Assembly: GCF_006334915.2 (NCBI RefSeq) | Contig: NZ_VDMA02000010.1 | Location: forward strand, 216,887 to 280,886 | Source: Microbispora catharanthi | GTDB taxonomy: Bacteria > Actinomycetota > Actinomycetes > Streptosporangiales > Streptosporangiaceae | Reading direction: 5' to 3' | Length of the DNA: 64,000 bases | Part shown: positions 43,925 to 53,472 of the stretch, piece after piece | Position numbering within the stretch: position 1 is the first letter of the stretch | Layout: each line of letters starts with the position of its first letter | Position numbers and translations under genes: made by a program | Notes under the pieces: generated by a model | What the model saw: the letters and a program-made list of their open reading frames with translations, nothing else | The model's database searches: none | What the model was told of the DNA's origin: nothing

Positions 43925-46668
43925 CCACCGCCGGCTTTCCCCACGACCTCCCCGAGGGCCGCGACGAGCCAACGCAGGATGAGCCGCGGCGTGACGAGCC
44001 AGGCCGCGACGAGCCAACGCAGGGTGAGCCGCGGCGTGACGAGCCAGGCCGTGACGAGCCAGGGCAGGGTGAGCCGCGGCGTGACGAATCGGGCCGCGAG
44101 GAGCCGGGGCGCGGCGGGGCGGTCTCCGGGCCGGCTGCTCTGGCCGCTCCTGCGGTGGCCTCCTGGCTCACGGCACTCGTGCTGCTCGGCTGCCCCGCCG
44201 CCGCCGGAGCCGCCGTGGCGCTGGCCGCGGCTGTCGCGGGCGCCGTCACATGGGCCGCGGCGCGGCGCCGCAACCAGGTGGCGGACTCCGACCAGGCTCC
44301 GGCAGGAGAGCACTCCGCCGCCGCGGGCGGGAAATGGGCAGCTGAGGCACCCCGACACCGCTTGGGAGAGCAGCAGCGGCGGACGGGCGGGGCCGCCGCG
44401 AGGATCGCACTGGCGGTGCTCGCGTCCGTGGCCGTTACGGCCGCGGTGACGGCGTTCACGGTCCACGGGGTGACGACCGGGCCGGTGCCGGACCTGGCCC
44501 GCCGGGACGTCACGGTGACCGCGGAGGCTGAGATCACCGACGATCCGCGCATCCGGCCGCACCAGGGCGGGGTGTCCCGGCGCGAGACGGCGGTCGTCCG
44601 GGCCCGGATGCTGCTGGTGTCGGCCGTTCGGGAGCGGTACGCCGTGGACGTGCCCGTCGTGCTGCTCGGTCCCGCGGGCGGCTGGCGTCCGCTGCTGCCG
44701 AGCCAGCGGGTCAGGGTGCGCGGGCGGTTGCGCCCGGCCGAGCCGGGTGAGCCCGTCGCGGCCGTGATGCTCGTCCGGGGGCCGCCCGAGGCGATCGGCG
44801 CGCCCTCGTCCGTGCAGCGTGCGGCCGGAGCGCTGCGCGGGGGGCTGCGCGAGGCGAGCGATGTGCTGCCGGACGATCAGCGCGGGCTGCTGCCCGGCCT
44901 GGTCGTCGGCGACGTGTCGCGGCTGGACGAGGAGGTCCGGCTCGACCTGGCGACGGCGGGGCTCGGCCACCTCACCGCCGTATCCGGCACCAACCTCGCG
45001 ATCACGGCGGGCGCCGTGCTGGTGCTCGGGCGCTTCGCCGGCCTGCCACTGGCCCTCCGGGCCGTCGTCGCGGTCGTCGCGATGATCGCGTTCTCGGTCG
45101 TGGCGAGGCCGTCGCCGAGCGTGCTGCGAGCCCTCGTCATGGGAACCGTCGCCGCCGTGGCCCTCGGCACCGGCCGCGGCCGGGACGGCGTGGCCGCCCT
45201 GTCGGCGACCGTGCTGGGACTGGTCGTGTTCGATCCCGGGCTGGCCCGGCAGTGGGGCTTCGCGCTGTCGGTGTTCGCGACCGGCGGCATCCTGATCCTC
45301 GCGCCCCGGTGGCGTGACCGTCTGACGGCGCGCCGGGTGCCCCGCCTGCTCGCGGAGGCCCTGGCCGTGACCGCCGCGGCACAGGCGGCGGTAACGCCCC
45401 TGCTGGTGCTGATGTCCGGGCGCATCGACCTGGCCGCGATCCCGGCCAACCTGCTCGCGGAGCCCGCGGTGGCGCCCGCGACGGTGCTGGGGTTCGGGGC
45501 CGCCGTGATCGCCCCGGTGAGCATGGACCTGGCCCGGCTGCTGGTACGCCCTGCCGGGTGGGCCGTGGGCTGGATCATTTCGGTGGCGCAGTGGGCGGCG
45601 GACCTTCCGTTCGCCTCTGCGGAATGGCCGGGGGGCGCGGTGGGTGTCGCCGCGTTCGGGGCGGCGGCCGTCGCGGGATGGCTCGTCCTGCGGGGCCGTG
45701 CGCGAAGACGGCTGGTGGCGGCGCTCGCTGCGGGGGCACTGCTCGCCGCACTCGTCGCCATGCCGGTGGTGTCGCCCTGGCCGCCACCGGGATGGCTGCT
45801 GGTCGTCTGCGACGTCGGCCAGGGGGACGCCCTGGCGCTGGCGGCCGGTCCCGGCCGGGCCGTGGTGGTCGACGCCGGACCGCAGCCGGGCCCCGCCGAT
45901 CGGTGCCTGCGCGCTCTCGGAGTGCGGCAGGTGCCGCTCGTGGTCCTCACCCACCCCCACCTCGACCACGTCGGGGGGCTGCCGGGCGTGTTGCGCCGCC
46001 GCGCGGTGGGGGCGGTGGTCGTGAGCCCGAGCCGCGTGCCGGAGGGAGAGGCCGGTCGCGTCTCCGCGCAGCTCAGGACGGCGCGGATTCCGGAATGGCA
46101 GGCGGTCCCCGGGATGCGGTGGCGGTTCGGGCCGAGCGAGATCACCGTGCTCGCCCCCGAGGCCGGTGTGGCGCCGCAGGGACCCGGCGAGGGGGCGACG
46201 GCCAACAACGCCAGCGTCGTGCTGCTGGTTCGCTGGTCCGGGCCGCCCACGGCAGCGGGCGACCCGCCCGCAGCACCCGGCGCAGCCGCAACGCCGGCAT
46301 CGCCCGCAGCGCCGGCAGGGCCCGGAGGACGACCGGCGTCGGGGACGATTCTGGGGGCGGCCCTGCTCGCAGGCGACCTGGAAACGGAGGCGCAGGAATC
46401 CCTCCTGCGGCGCGGCCTGCCACGGGTCGACGTGCTGAAAGTGCCCCATCATGGATCGTCCCGGCAGGCGCCGGCCTTCCTCGCCGCCACGGGCGCGCGG
46501 GCCGCCCTCATCAGCGTCGGCGCGGTCAACGACTACGGGCATCCTGCCCCGCTGACGCTGCGGCGCCTGCGCTGGCTCGGCATGCGCCCCTACCGTACCG
46601 ACCTGTCGGGGGACATCGCCGTCGTCGCCACCCCCAACGGCCTCGCCGTCGTCGTACGGGGCAAGTGA
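43921..46668 (+). CDS. comEC: ComEC/Rec2 family DNA-uptake channel protein
   Basis: 915 aa polytopic membrane protein. It begins with a repetitive hydrophilic segment, then two or three membrane helices, a DUF4131/OB-like domain, the competence channel domain (LTAVSGTNLAITAGAVLVLG) and a C-terminal metallo-beta-lactamase fold with DVGQGDALAL, HPHLDHVGG and VPHHGSS, complete in its metal ligands and so plausibly a nuclease. It forms the channel that moves single-stranded DNA inward. The start overlaps comEA as GTGA. A Gly/Pro/Ala-rich insert interrupts the beta-lactamase domain near residues 775-810. Confidence 0.95.
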   Translation: MTTAGFPHDLPEGRDEPTQDEPRRDEPGRDEPTQGEPRRDEPGRDEPGQGEPRRDESGREEPGRGGAVSGPAALAAPAVASWLTALVLLGCPAAAGAAVALAAAVAGAVTWAAARRRNQVADSDQAPAGEHSAAAGGKWAAEAPRHRLGEQQRRTGGAAARIALAVLASVAVTAAVTAFTVHGVTTGPVPDLARRDVTVTAEAEITDDPRIRPHQGGVSRRETAVVRARMLLVSAVRERYAVDVPVVLLGPAGGWRPLLPSQRVRVRGRLRPAEPGEPVAAVMLVRGPPEAIGAPSSVQRAAGALRGGLREASDVLPDDQRGLLPGLVVGDVSRLDEEVRLDLATAGLGHLTAVSGTNLAITAGAVLVLGRFAGLPLALRAVVAVVAMIAFSVVARPSPSVLRALVMGTVAAVALGTGRGRDGVAALSATVLGLVVFDPGLARQWGFALSVFATGGILILAPRWRDRLTARRVPRLLAEALAVTAAAQAAVTPLLVLMSGRIDLAAIPANLLAEPAVAPATVLGFGAAVIAPVSMDLARLLVRPAGWAVGWIISVAQWAADLPFASAEWPGGAVGVAAFGAAAVAGWLVLRGRARRRLVAALAAGALLAALVAMPVVSPWPPPGWLLVVCDVGQGDALALAAGPGRAVVVDAGPQPGPADRCLRALGVRQVPLVVLTHPHLDHVGGLPGVLRRRAVGAVVVSPSRVPEGEAGRVSAQLRTARIPEWQAVPGMRWRFGPSEITVLAPEAGVAPQGPGEGATANNASVVLLVRWSGPPTAAGDPPAAPGAAATPASPAAPAGPGGRPASGTILGAALLAGDLETEAQESLLRRGLPRVDVLKVPHHGSSRQAPAFLAATGARAALISVGAVNDYGHPAPLTLRRLRWLGMRPYRTDLSGDIAVVATPNGLAVVVRGK
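43963..44097 (+). repeat. Three 45-bp tandem units at the 5' end of comEC
   Basis: Three in-frame copies encode DEPTQDEPRRDEPGR, DEPTQGEPRRDEPGR and DEPGQGEPRRDESGR, followed by a partial unit. Each 45-bp unit is itself made of three DEP-type pentapeptides. The segment lies before the first membrane helix and should be cytoplasmic and disordered. Confidence 0.9.
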
Positions 46669-46813
46669 GCGGGTGGAGCCGTGCGCGAAGCTCAAGAGCG
46701 GAACGGTGCTTCCGCACCCAGCGCGGGCACGTGCGCTTCGCTCGGCAGCGGCCTGTTCGCAAGGAATACCGGGGTGGCGGACTCTGGCCGTGGAAGCGCT
46801 CCTGACCTGCCAA

Positions 46814-47662
46814 TCAACGGTGCGGACGTGGTTCGGCCTGGCGCTGGGTGGCGTGGATGGAGCCGAGGAGATCCAGCGCCTGGGCGCTGGCGCTGCCTGG
46901 CTCGGCATGGTAGATCACAAGCTGCTGGCCGGGGGCGTCGCGTACGTCGAAAGCCTGGTAGGTGAGCGTGAGGGGTCCAACGTCGGGGTGGAGGAAGTGC
47001 TTGGCGTCCTGGGTCTTGCCGCGCACGGTGTGAGCCTTCCAGAGGCGGGCGAAGTCCACACTGTGCTCGGTGAGGGTGCGGACGAGTTCGCGTAGCCGCG
47101 GGTTGTCCGGATCGAAGCCTGCTGCCTGGCGCAGATTGGCGACGGTGGCCTGGGCCGCCCGGTCCCAGTCTGTGTAGAAGCCTCGGCCCGCAGGGTCGAG
47201 GAAGGTCATGCGGGCCAGGTTGTCCGCCGGCTCGAACGGGGCGTAGAGGGCGTCGGCCAGGGAGTTGGTGGCGAGGATGTCCAGGGTTCGGCTCATGACG
47301 AATGCCGGAGTGCTGGGGTAGCCGTCCATCAACTGGCGCAGCGCCGGGCTGACCCGGTCGGCGACGTGGGCGGAGGGCCGGTCGCCCGGCGCTGTCCCGG
47401 CCAGCAGGTACAGGTGCGCTCGGGCATCTGCGTCGAGGCGCAGCGCGCGGCTGAGGGCGTCGAGCACCTGGGGTGAGGGGTTGCGCTCGCGCCCTTGTTC
47501 CAGGCGCGTGTAGTAGTCGGCGTTCACTCCGGCCAGGACGGCGACCTCCTCACGGCGCAGCCCGGCGACTCTGCGGGCCCCGTAGCTCGCCATGCCGACG
47601 TCCTCCGGCTGCAGCCCGGCGCGGCGGGCGCGCAGGAAGTCCCCCAGATGGTTGCTGTCCAT
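46814..47662 (-). CDS. XRE-type regulator with MmyB-like ligand-binding domain
   Basis: 282 aa. An N-terminal Cro/C1 helix-turn-helix ([35 protein letters not shown]) is followed by the MmyB-type C-terminal domain (ARMTFLDPAGRGFYTDWDRAAQATVANLRQ), a common actinobacterial regulator that typically controls an adjacent divergent oxidoreductase. Here it is divergent from the Atu4866/SDR genes, with a 146-base shared promoter gap. The 145 bases before its 3' end (46669-46813, after comEC) hold no gene. Confidence 0.93.
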   Translation of the reverse strand: MDSNHLGDFLRARRAGLQPEDVGMASYGARRVAGLRREEVAVLAGVNADYYTRLEQGRERNPSPQVLDALSRALRLDADARAHLYLLAGTAPGDRPSAHVADRVSPALRQLMDGYPSTPAFVMSRTLDILATNSLADALYAPFEPADNLARMTFLDPAGRGFYTDWDRAAQATVANLRQAAGFDPDNPRLRELVRTLTEHSVDFARLWKAHTVRGKTQDAKHFLHPDVGPLTLTYQAFDVRDAPGQQLVIYHAEPGSASAQALDLLGSIHATQRQAEPRPHR

Positions 47663-47808
47663 GTGCTCAGGCTATGCGGCAGCTTCGCCGTGCTGCCTGG
47701 GTGCGCCGCACCCAGGCAGCGCACGTCCTGGTTGATGCCTCCTGACCTGCGCAGACTCGGTGGAGCAAGCCAGGACCGCGTGGAGTGAGCAAAGGAAAGG
47801 AGCCCGCC

Positions 47809-48075
47809 ATGGCCCAGATCGCTGATGACGGCAACGTCGACGTGATCGGAATGTGGGTGACAGCGGACGGTTACATCCGCCAGGAGTTGCTGCCGGACGG
47901 CCGCTACGACGAGGCCCGCGGCGAGCGGCGCAGCTCGTACACCGGCCGGTACACGGTGACCGGCAGCCACCTCGACTACGTCGACGACACCGGGTTCACC
48001 GCGACGGGTGACATCCGGGATGGGGTCCTCTATCACGAGCACCTCGTGCTGTACCGGGAGGAGAGGCCGTCATGA
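47809..48075 (+). CDS. Atu4866 domain-containing protein, 88 aa
   Basis: A small soluble beta-rich protein: IGMWVTADGYIRQELLPDGRYDEARG, then SSYTGRYTVTGSHLDYVDDTGFTATGDIRDG. It matches the Atu4866 family, whose function is unknown but which often accompanies short-chain dehydrogenases and XRE regulators. ATG 47809 has AAAGGAG 7 bases upstream. First gene of the group controlled by the divergent XRE gene. Confidence 0.9.
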   Translation: MAQIADDGNVDVIGMWVTADGYIRQELLPDGRYDEARGERRSSYTGRYTVTGSHLDYVDDTGFTATGDIRDGVLYHEHLVLYREERPS

Positions 48076-48173
48076 CCGAGGTCGCCGGCGGCTTCACCGG
48101 CATCTGACCGGCGCCCGCAACGCCACAAGACCCGACCCAGCGATCGGCACAACGAGACACAGGGGGATTTCCC

Positions 48174-48932
48174 ATGACAGGGCAACGACTCGCCGGCAAG
48201 GTCGCGCTGATCACCGGCGCGACCGGCGGCATCGGCACGGCGACCGCCGAACTCTTCGCCGACGAAGGCGCCCGGCTGGTGATCACCGATGTCGCCGAAG
48301 GGCCCCTGCGCGACCTGGCCCACCGGATCGAGGCGCGTGGCGCGGAGGTCGTTGCCGCCCGCCTCGACGTCTCCTCCGCGCGGGAGTGGGACGACGTGAT
48401 CGGCGTCGTGCGCGACCGGTTCGGCATGCTGAACGTGCTGGTGAACCTCGCCGGCATCGTGGACTGGCCGGGCATCGAGGACACGCGGGAGGACGCCTGG
48501 GACCGCGTCATCGACGTGAACCAGAAAGGCACCTGGCTCGGTATGAAGGCGGCGATGGCGCTCCTGCGCGCGAGTGGCAACGCGTCTGTGATCAACACGT
48601 CATCGGTGCTCGGGCTCGTGGGAAGCGGCGCCGCCGCGGCCTACCAGGCGTCCAAGGGCGCGGTGCGCCTGTTGAGCAAGACCGCCGCGGTCGAGTACGC
48701 GCGGCAGGGAGTGCGGGTCAACTCCGTGCATCCCGGGGTCATCGCGACGCCGATGATCCAGGATCTCCTGGACGAGCAGGGCGATCAACAACCGGACATC
48801 CAGCGCACCCCGATGCGCCGGGCCGGCCGTGCCGACGAGATCGCACCGGCTTTCCTCTTTCTCGCCTGCGACGACTCCTCGTTCGTCACCGGCTCGGAGC
48901 TCGTGGTCGACGGCGGGCTCACCGCTTACTGA
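48174..48932 (+). CDS. SDR family oxidoreductase
   Basis: 252 aa. The cofactor motif TGATGGIG, then NLAG in place of the usual NNAG, the catalytic SSVLGLVGSGAAAAYQASK, and TGSELVVDGG at the end are those of classical SDR enzymes. Aspartate at the end of beta-2 (VITDVAEG) favours NAD over NADP. ATG 48174 follows AGGGGGA. Substrate unknown; a neighbouring second SDR suggests a two-step conversion. Confidence 0.94.
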   Translation: MTGQRLAGKVALITGATGGIGTATAELFADEGARLVITDVAEGPLRDLAHRIEARGAEVVAARLDVSSAREWDDVIGVVRDRFGMLNVLVNLAGIVDWPGIEDTREDAWDRVIDVNQKGTWLGMKAAMALLRASGNASVINTSSVLGLVGSGAAAAYQASKGAVRLLSKTAAVEYARQGVRVNSVHPGVIATPMIQDLLDEQGDQQPDIQRTPMRRAGRADEIAPAFLFLACDDSSFVTGSELVVDGGLTAY

Positions 48933-49040
48933 GCAGCGGACTCGCAGGACGGCGCGCAGAGAAGTCTGCCGCCGCGTCATCGCGAGGCGATTCAGGCGCC
49001 TCGCAACCGGCGTCTGACCTCACCACCCAAGGAATGGACA

Positions 49041-49808
<768 letters not shown>

Positions 49809-49890
49809 GCGGCAGACCCGTACCCCCGCAACACGGCAGGCGGCAGCGGCAGGCGGACGGCGGGCGTCTGCGCGGCGGCAGCGGCGCAAG

Positions 49891-50040
49891 AGCTGTGCAC
49901 GGTCGGCGCGAGACGGACGACCGAGGCCCTGACTCCGCGCTGGGTCAGCGCGACCGCCGCCTCCTCCGGCCGGCACCCGGCCCGCTGCGGGATCACGTCG
50001 TCCGCCTCCGACGCGGCCTCCCGCAGCATGTCCCGGCCTG
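49891..50040 (-). pseudogene. Remnant of an atypical SDR / NAD-dependent epimerase
   Basis: In the 338-base gap between the second SDR and holA, one minus-strand frame reads EADDVIPQRAGCRP, then EEAAVALTQRGVRASVVRLA and PTVHS. This closely resembles the middle of NAD(P)-dependent epimerase-like SDR proteins, where a repeated pattern of EQAALALAERGVRVSVVRLPPSVHG occurs. Neither the Rossmann start nor the C-terminal half is present on either side. I take it as a decayed gene fragment belonging to the same XRE/Atu4866/SDR island. Confidence 0.5.
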
Positions 50041-50146
50041 ACGAGGTCGGCGTCGTCGGTCGAACTCGGCTGTGCGCGCTGGGATCCGTCGCGGAGACGG
50101 AAGGCGGATGTGCCCCCGACAGCGTGGGCGTGGCATGCTGCGTCAC

Positions 50147-51112
50147 ATGGCGAACCCAGCACCTGTGACCCTGGTCGTCGGCGACGAGGAGTTCCTGGCC
50201 GATCGCGCCGTCGGCTCCATCGTGGCGGCGGTACGCGCCGAGGATTCGGGGGCGGAGCTGCACGACCTTCAGGGGAGCAAGGTGGAGCCGGGGGAGCTCA
50301 CCGGGCTCGCTTCCCCCTCGTTGTTCGGCGACCGGTCGATCATCGTGATCCGCGGGGCACAGGACCTCTCGAAGGACGTCATCGCCGAGATCCTTAAATA
50401 CACCGCCCATCCGGCCGACGACACGGTGCTGGTGCTGGCCCACCCCGGCGGGGTCAAGGGAAAGGCGCTGGTGGACGGCGTGAAGAAGGCGGGCGCCGAC
50501 GTCGTGACCGTGGCCAAGGTGACCAAGGCGGGAGAGCGGCTCGACTTCATCAAGGCCGAGGTGCGCAGGGAGGGCCGCTCGATCTCGGCCGCCGCCGCCC
50601 AGGCGCTGCTCGACGCCGTGGGCAGCGACCTGCGCGAGCTGGCGGCCGCCTGCAATCAGCTCGCCTTCGACACCGAGGGCAAGAACATCGACGAGGCGGC
50701 GGTCGCGAAGTACTACCGGGGACGCGCCGAGGTCAGCGGCTTCACCATCGCCGACCTGGCGATCGAGGGCCGCTTGGGTGAGGCGCTGGAACAGGTCCGG
50801 TGGGCCATCGCCACGGGTGTGGCTCCGGTGCTGATCGTCAGCGCGCTGGCGGGAGGCCTGCGCTCGCTCGCCAAGGTGGGCGGGGCGCCCCGCAACCTGC
50901 GCGGCGGCCAGCTCGCGAGCCATGTGGGCATGCCGCCTTGGAAGATCGACCGGGTGAAGCGCCAGCTGGCCGGCTGGGGGCCTGAGGGGATCTCCGTCGC
51001 CCTGCAGGCCGTGGCGACGGCCGACGAGCAGGTCAAGGGCGGCGGCACCGACCCGGCGTACGCGCTGGAGAAGGCCGTCCACACGATCGTGGCCAGCCGA
51101 AGCACGCGCTGA
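50147..51112 (+). CDS. holA: DNA polymerase III subunit delta
   Basis: 321 aa. Delta is the subunit of the clamp-loader complex that opens the beta ring. The family text is PVTLVVGDEEFLADRAV at the N-terminus, SLFGDRSIIVIRGAQDL, LAHPGGVKGKALVDGVKKAG, AVGSDLRELAAACNQLAF and the C-terminal collar helices (GMPPWKIDRVKRQLAGWG). ATG 50147 has no ribosome site, but CATGCT lies 7 bases upstream, consistent with a leaderless mRNA. In related actinobacteria it directly follows comEC; here 3.5 kb intervene. Confidence 0.95.
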   Translation: MANPAPVTLVVGDEEFLADRAVGSIVAAVRAEDSGAELHDLQGSKVEPGELTGLASPSLFGDRSIIVIRGAQDLSKDVIAEILKYTAHPADDTVLVLAHPGGVKGKALVDGVKKAGADVVTVAKVTKAGERLDFIKAEVRREGRSISAAAAQALLDAVGSDLRELAAACNQLAFDTEGKNIDEAAVAKYYRGRAEVSGFTIADLAIEGRLGEALEQVRWAIATGVAPVLIVSALAGGLRSLAKVGGAPRNLRGGQLASHVGMPPWKIDRVKRQLAGWGPEGISVALQAVATADEQVKGGGTDPAYALEKAVHTIVASRSTR

Positions 51113-51218
51113 GCCGTTTCCGCCGTCGGCTCAGGCGTGGCCCGGGGTTGCCGAGGCGCCCCTCCGGGGCCGGTCGAACACGCCTGGTCCCGGGGCTCGC
51201 TGTTTCCCGTCTGTCGGC

Positions 51219-51716
51219 TCAAGCCTGGCCGGGGTTCTCCACACGAAGCAGCATGCGCTTGAGCAGCGCCGCGAGGACGTCCTGGTCGTCAGGCCCCAGG
51301 ACGCCCACCATCGCGTCCTCGACCTCGCCGCGCAGGTCCATCGCCTTGAGCCAGATCGCGCGGCCCTCGCTCGTCAGCTCCACGTCCACCCGGCGGCGGT
51401 CCTCCGTGCTGCGGACGCGCCGGACGAGCCCCGCCTTCTCCAGGGTGTCCAGGCGGCCCGTCATGCCGGCGGGAGAGACCCTCAACTCGGCGGCGAGCTC
51501 CGACGGGGTGGCGCGGCCGCCTTCTCCCCGGGCGCCGAGCCAGTGAAGGGTCTCGTACTCGAAATCCTGCAGGCCCACCGCGGCCAGCGCGCTGTCCTTC
51601 GCCTGGGCCAGGTGCTTCACCAGGAACTGCATGCGCGTGACGATCGCCTCCACGCGTTCGTCGAAGGGCGCCTTCCCGCGCCACCGCGCGATGTGCCGGT
51701 CCACCGAGTCGTCCAC
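51219..51716 (-). CDS. MarR-family transcriptional regulator
   Basis: 165 aa winged helix: YETLHWLGARGEGGRATPSELAAELRVSPAGMTGRLDTLEKAGLVRRVRSTEDRRRVDVELT is reduced to its core by the motif RRVRSTEDRRRVDVEL, the typical wing. Divergent from the MFS exporter with a 66-base shared promoter, so it very likely represses that gene and itself. GTG 51716 start. Confidence 0.94.
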   Translation of the reverse strand: MDDSVDRHIARWRGKAPFDERVEAIVTRMQFLVKHLAQAKDSALAAVGLQDFEYETLHWLGARGEGGRATPSELAAELRVSPAGMTGRLDTLEKAGLVRRVRSTEDRRRVDVELTSEGRAIWLKAMDLRGEVEDAMVGVLGPDDQDVLAALLKRMLLRVENPGQA

Positions 51717-51745
51717 GGGACAATCCTACGCCAGATAAAAATACG

Positions 51746-51775
51746 TTGACGAAAGCTTCGCTGGCGAAATACCTT
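51746..51775 (+). promoter_or_regulatory. MFS promoter with embedded palindromes (probable MarR operator)
   Basis: TTGACG (51746-51751), an 18-base spacer and TACCTT (51770-51775) lie 7 bases before ATG 51783, suggesting a leaderless mRNA. The spacer holds two overlapping palindromes, CGAA-AGC-TTCG (51750-51760) and TTCGC-TG-GCGAA (51757-51768), where a bound MarR dimer would block RNA polymerase. Confidence 0.6.
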
Positions 51776-51782
51776 TCCTCGC

Positions 51783-52991
51783 ATGATTGCACGTCTGGTC
51801 GCCGGGCGGACGGTCGCGGCGCTCGCCACCGCCCTCATCCCCACCGGGCTCACCCTCGCCGTCATCAGAGTGACCGGCTCCGCCCTCGATCTCGGCGTCG
51901 TCCTCGCCGCCGAGATGCTGCCCATGCTCCTGCTGCTCCCGGTCGGCGGAGTGATCGCGGACCGCTTCCCGCCGAGGCGGGTGATCCTCGTGGCCGACCT
52001 GGTCCGCTGCGCCGCCCAGGTGACGCTGGGGTCGCTGCTCCTCCTTGGGCGCCCCGGTATCGCCGTCATGGCGGGACTCGCGGCGCTCACCGGAGCCGCG
52101 GTGGCCTTCGGCGTCCCGGCGGTGTCACCGCTGGTCATCGGAGTGGTGCCGGCACAGCGCCGGCTGCGGGTGAACGCCCACATCGGAGTGGCCGGCGGCC
52201 TCGCTCAGATCGCCGGCCCCGCGCTCGCCGGAGGAATGACGCTGTGGCTCGGCCCGGGCTGGTCCTTCCTGCTGACCGGGGCCCTGTTCGCGGGGTCCGC
52301 GGTCACGCTGGGCGGCCTGGTCACGGCTCCCCGGCCGGCGACCGAACGCGATCACTTCCTCGGCGACCTGCGGGAAGGGTGGCGCGAGGCACGGCGGCAC
52401 CGCTGGTTCCTCGTCAGCGTGGCCGGGCACGGCGTCTGGCACCTCGGGGCGGGCGTCCTGCTGACCCTCGGCCCGGTCATCGCCGTACGCAGCCTGGGCG
52501 GGGAGCCGGTCTGGGTGATCGTCGCGCAGGCGGGAACGGCGGCGGCGGTGCTCGGCGTCTTCGTCGCCCCCAGACTGCCGATCCGGCGGCCCCTCGCCGT
52601 GGCGGCGGTCGGGGCGGCGGTCTACGCGTGCCCGCTCGTCGCCTTCGCGTTCCCCACGGCGTTTGCCGCGCCGGCCGTGGTCGTCACCGCCGCGTACGTC
52701 GTCGCGATGCTGGGCGTGGGGATGCTGACGCCGCTGTGGGAGACGGTCGTGCAGCAGCGTGTGGAGCCTCAGGCCCTCGGCCGGGTGGACTCGTTCGACG
52801 CGCTCATCTCCTACGCGGCGCGCCCCCTCGGACTCGCCGCGGCGGCGCCGATCGCCGCTTGGGCGGGCGCCGCGCTTCCGCTGCTCACGGCCGCGGCGCT
52901 GGTGGCCGCGGTCAACTTGGCCGTGCTCGCCCTGCCCGAGGTCCGGCGGCGTACGACGGAGGAGGCGGGGCAGTCGCCCGTGCCCGCCTGA
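51783..52991 (+). CDS. MFS transporter (probable drug exporter)
   Basis: 402 aa with 12 or close to 12 predicted membrane helices. The loop 2-3 motif is GGVIADRFPPRRVILVADLVR, the MFS motif A form, with a second-half helix-rich repeat. Proteins of this MFS_3-like type export small molecules or have unknown substrates. It is paired with a divergent MarR regulator, a common arrangement for toxic-compound efflux. The gene converges with rpsT across a shared terminator. Confidence 0.92.
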   Translation: MIARLVAGRTVAALATALIPTGLTLAVIRVTGSALDLGVVLAAEMLPMLLLLPVGGVIADRFPPRRVILVADLVRCAAQVTLGSLLLLGRPGIAVMAGLAALTGAAVAFGVPAVSPLVIGVVPAQRRLRVNAHIGVAGGLAQIAGPALAGGMTLWLGPGWSFLLTGALFAGSAVTLGGLVTAPRPATERDHFLGDLREGWREARRHRWFLVSVAGHGVWHLGAGVLLTLGPVIAVRSLGGEPVWVIVAQAGTAAAVLGVFVAPRLPIRRPLAVAAVGAAVYACPLVAFAFPTAFAAPAVVVTAAYVVAMLGVGMLTPLWETVVQQRVEPQALGRVDSFDALISYAARPLGLAAAAPIAAWAGAALPLLTAAALVAAVNLAVLALPEVRRRTTEEAGQSPVPA

Positions 52992-53014
52992 CGTCCTTCA
53001 GTGGGCACGCGAAA

Positions 53015-53047
53015 ACGCCGCATCCCCCGCGAGGGGAGATGCGGCGT
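53015..53047 (-). terminator. rpsT terminator, usable in both directions
   Basis: ACGCCGCATC and GATGCGGCGT form a perfect 10-bp stem, with an inner CCCC-GCGA-GGGG. On the minus strand it is followed by TTTTC, giving a factor-independent terminator for rpsT. On the plus strand it ends the MFS transcript. Confidence 0.85.
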
Positions 53048-53061
53048 GCGCTGTGTGTGAA

Positions 53062-53334
53062 CTACTTGGCGGCCTGCAGGGCGGCGGCGCGCTGGGCGAT
53101 CGCCGACTTCCGGTTGGCGGCCTGGTTCTTGTGAATGACGCCCTTGCTGACGGCCTTGTCGAGCTGCCGGGACGCGGCCTTGAGCGCGACGAGGGCGTCG
53201 TCCACGTTGCCCTGGTCGGCGGCCTCGCGGAACTTGCGGACCGCGGTCTTCAGGGACGACTTGACGGCCTTGTTGCGCAGCCGACGCTTCTCGTTCTGTC
53301 GGTTGCGCTTGATCTGGGACTTGATGTTCGCCAC
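53062..53334 (-). CDS. rpsT: 30S ribosomal protein S20
   Basis: 90 aa, lysine/arginine-rich and helical: [20 protein letters not shown] is the universal S20 N-terminus, followed by [15 protein letters not shown] and [13 protein letters not shown]. It binds 16S rRNA early in 30S assembly. The start is GTG 53334 with GAGG 8 bases upstream. Confidence 0.98.
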   Translation of the reverse strand: MANIKSQIKRNRQNEKRRLRNKAVKSSLKTAVRKFREAADQGNVDDALVALKAASRQLDKAVSKGVIHKNQAANRKSAIAQRAAALQAAK

Positions 53335-53472
53335 GAAGAAAGCCTCAGTGTTAAGTCTCGGTCGGATGGGGCGCGCGGGCTCGTGAGAGGGCGCGCCACA
53401 CGCAGTTGGACAGGATACCAACAGCCCGGGCCGCCGCTCAAATTCACGACGACAGGGCCGCCCCCGCTCATG

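Noticed and set aside
43819..46908. Long open frame antisense to comEC
   Set aside because: Shadow of comEC with biased composition; no domain or ribosome site.
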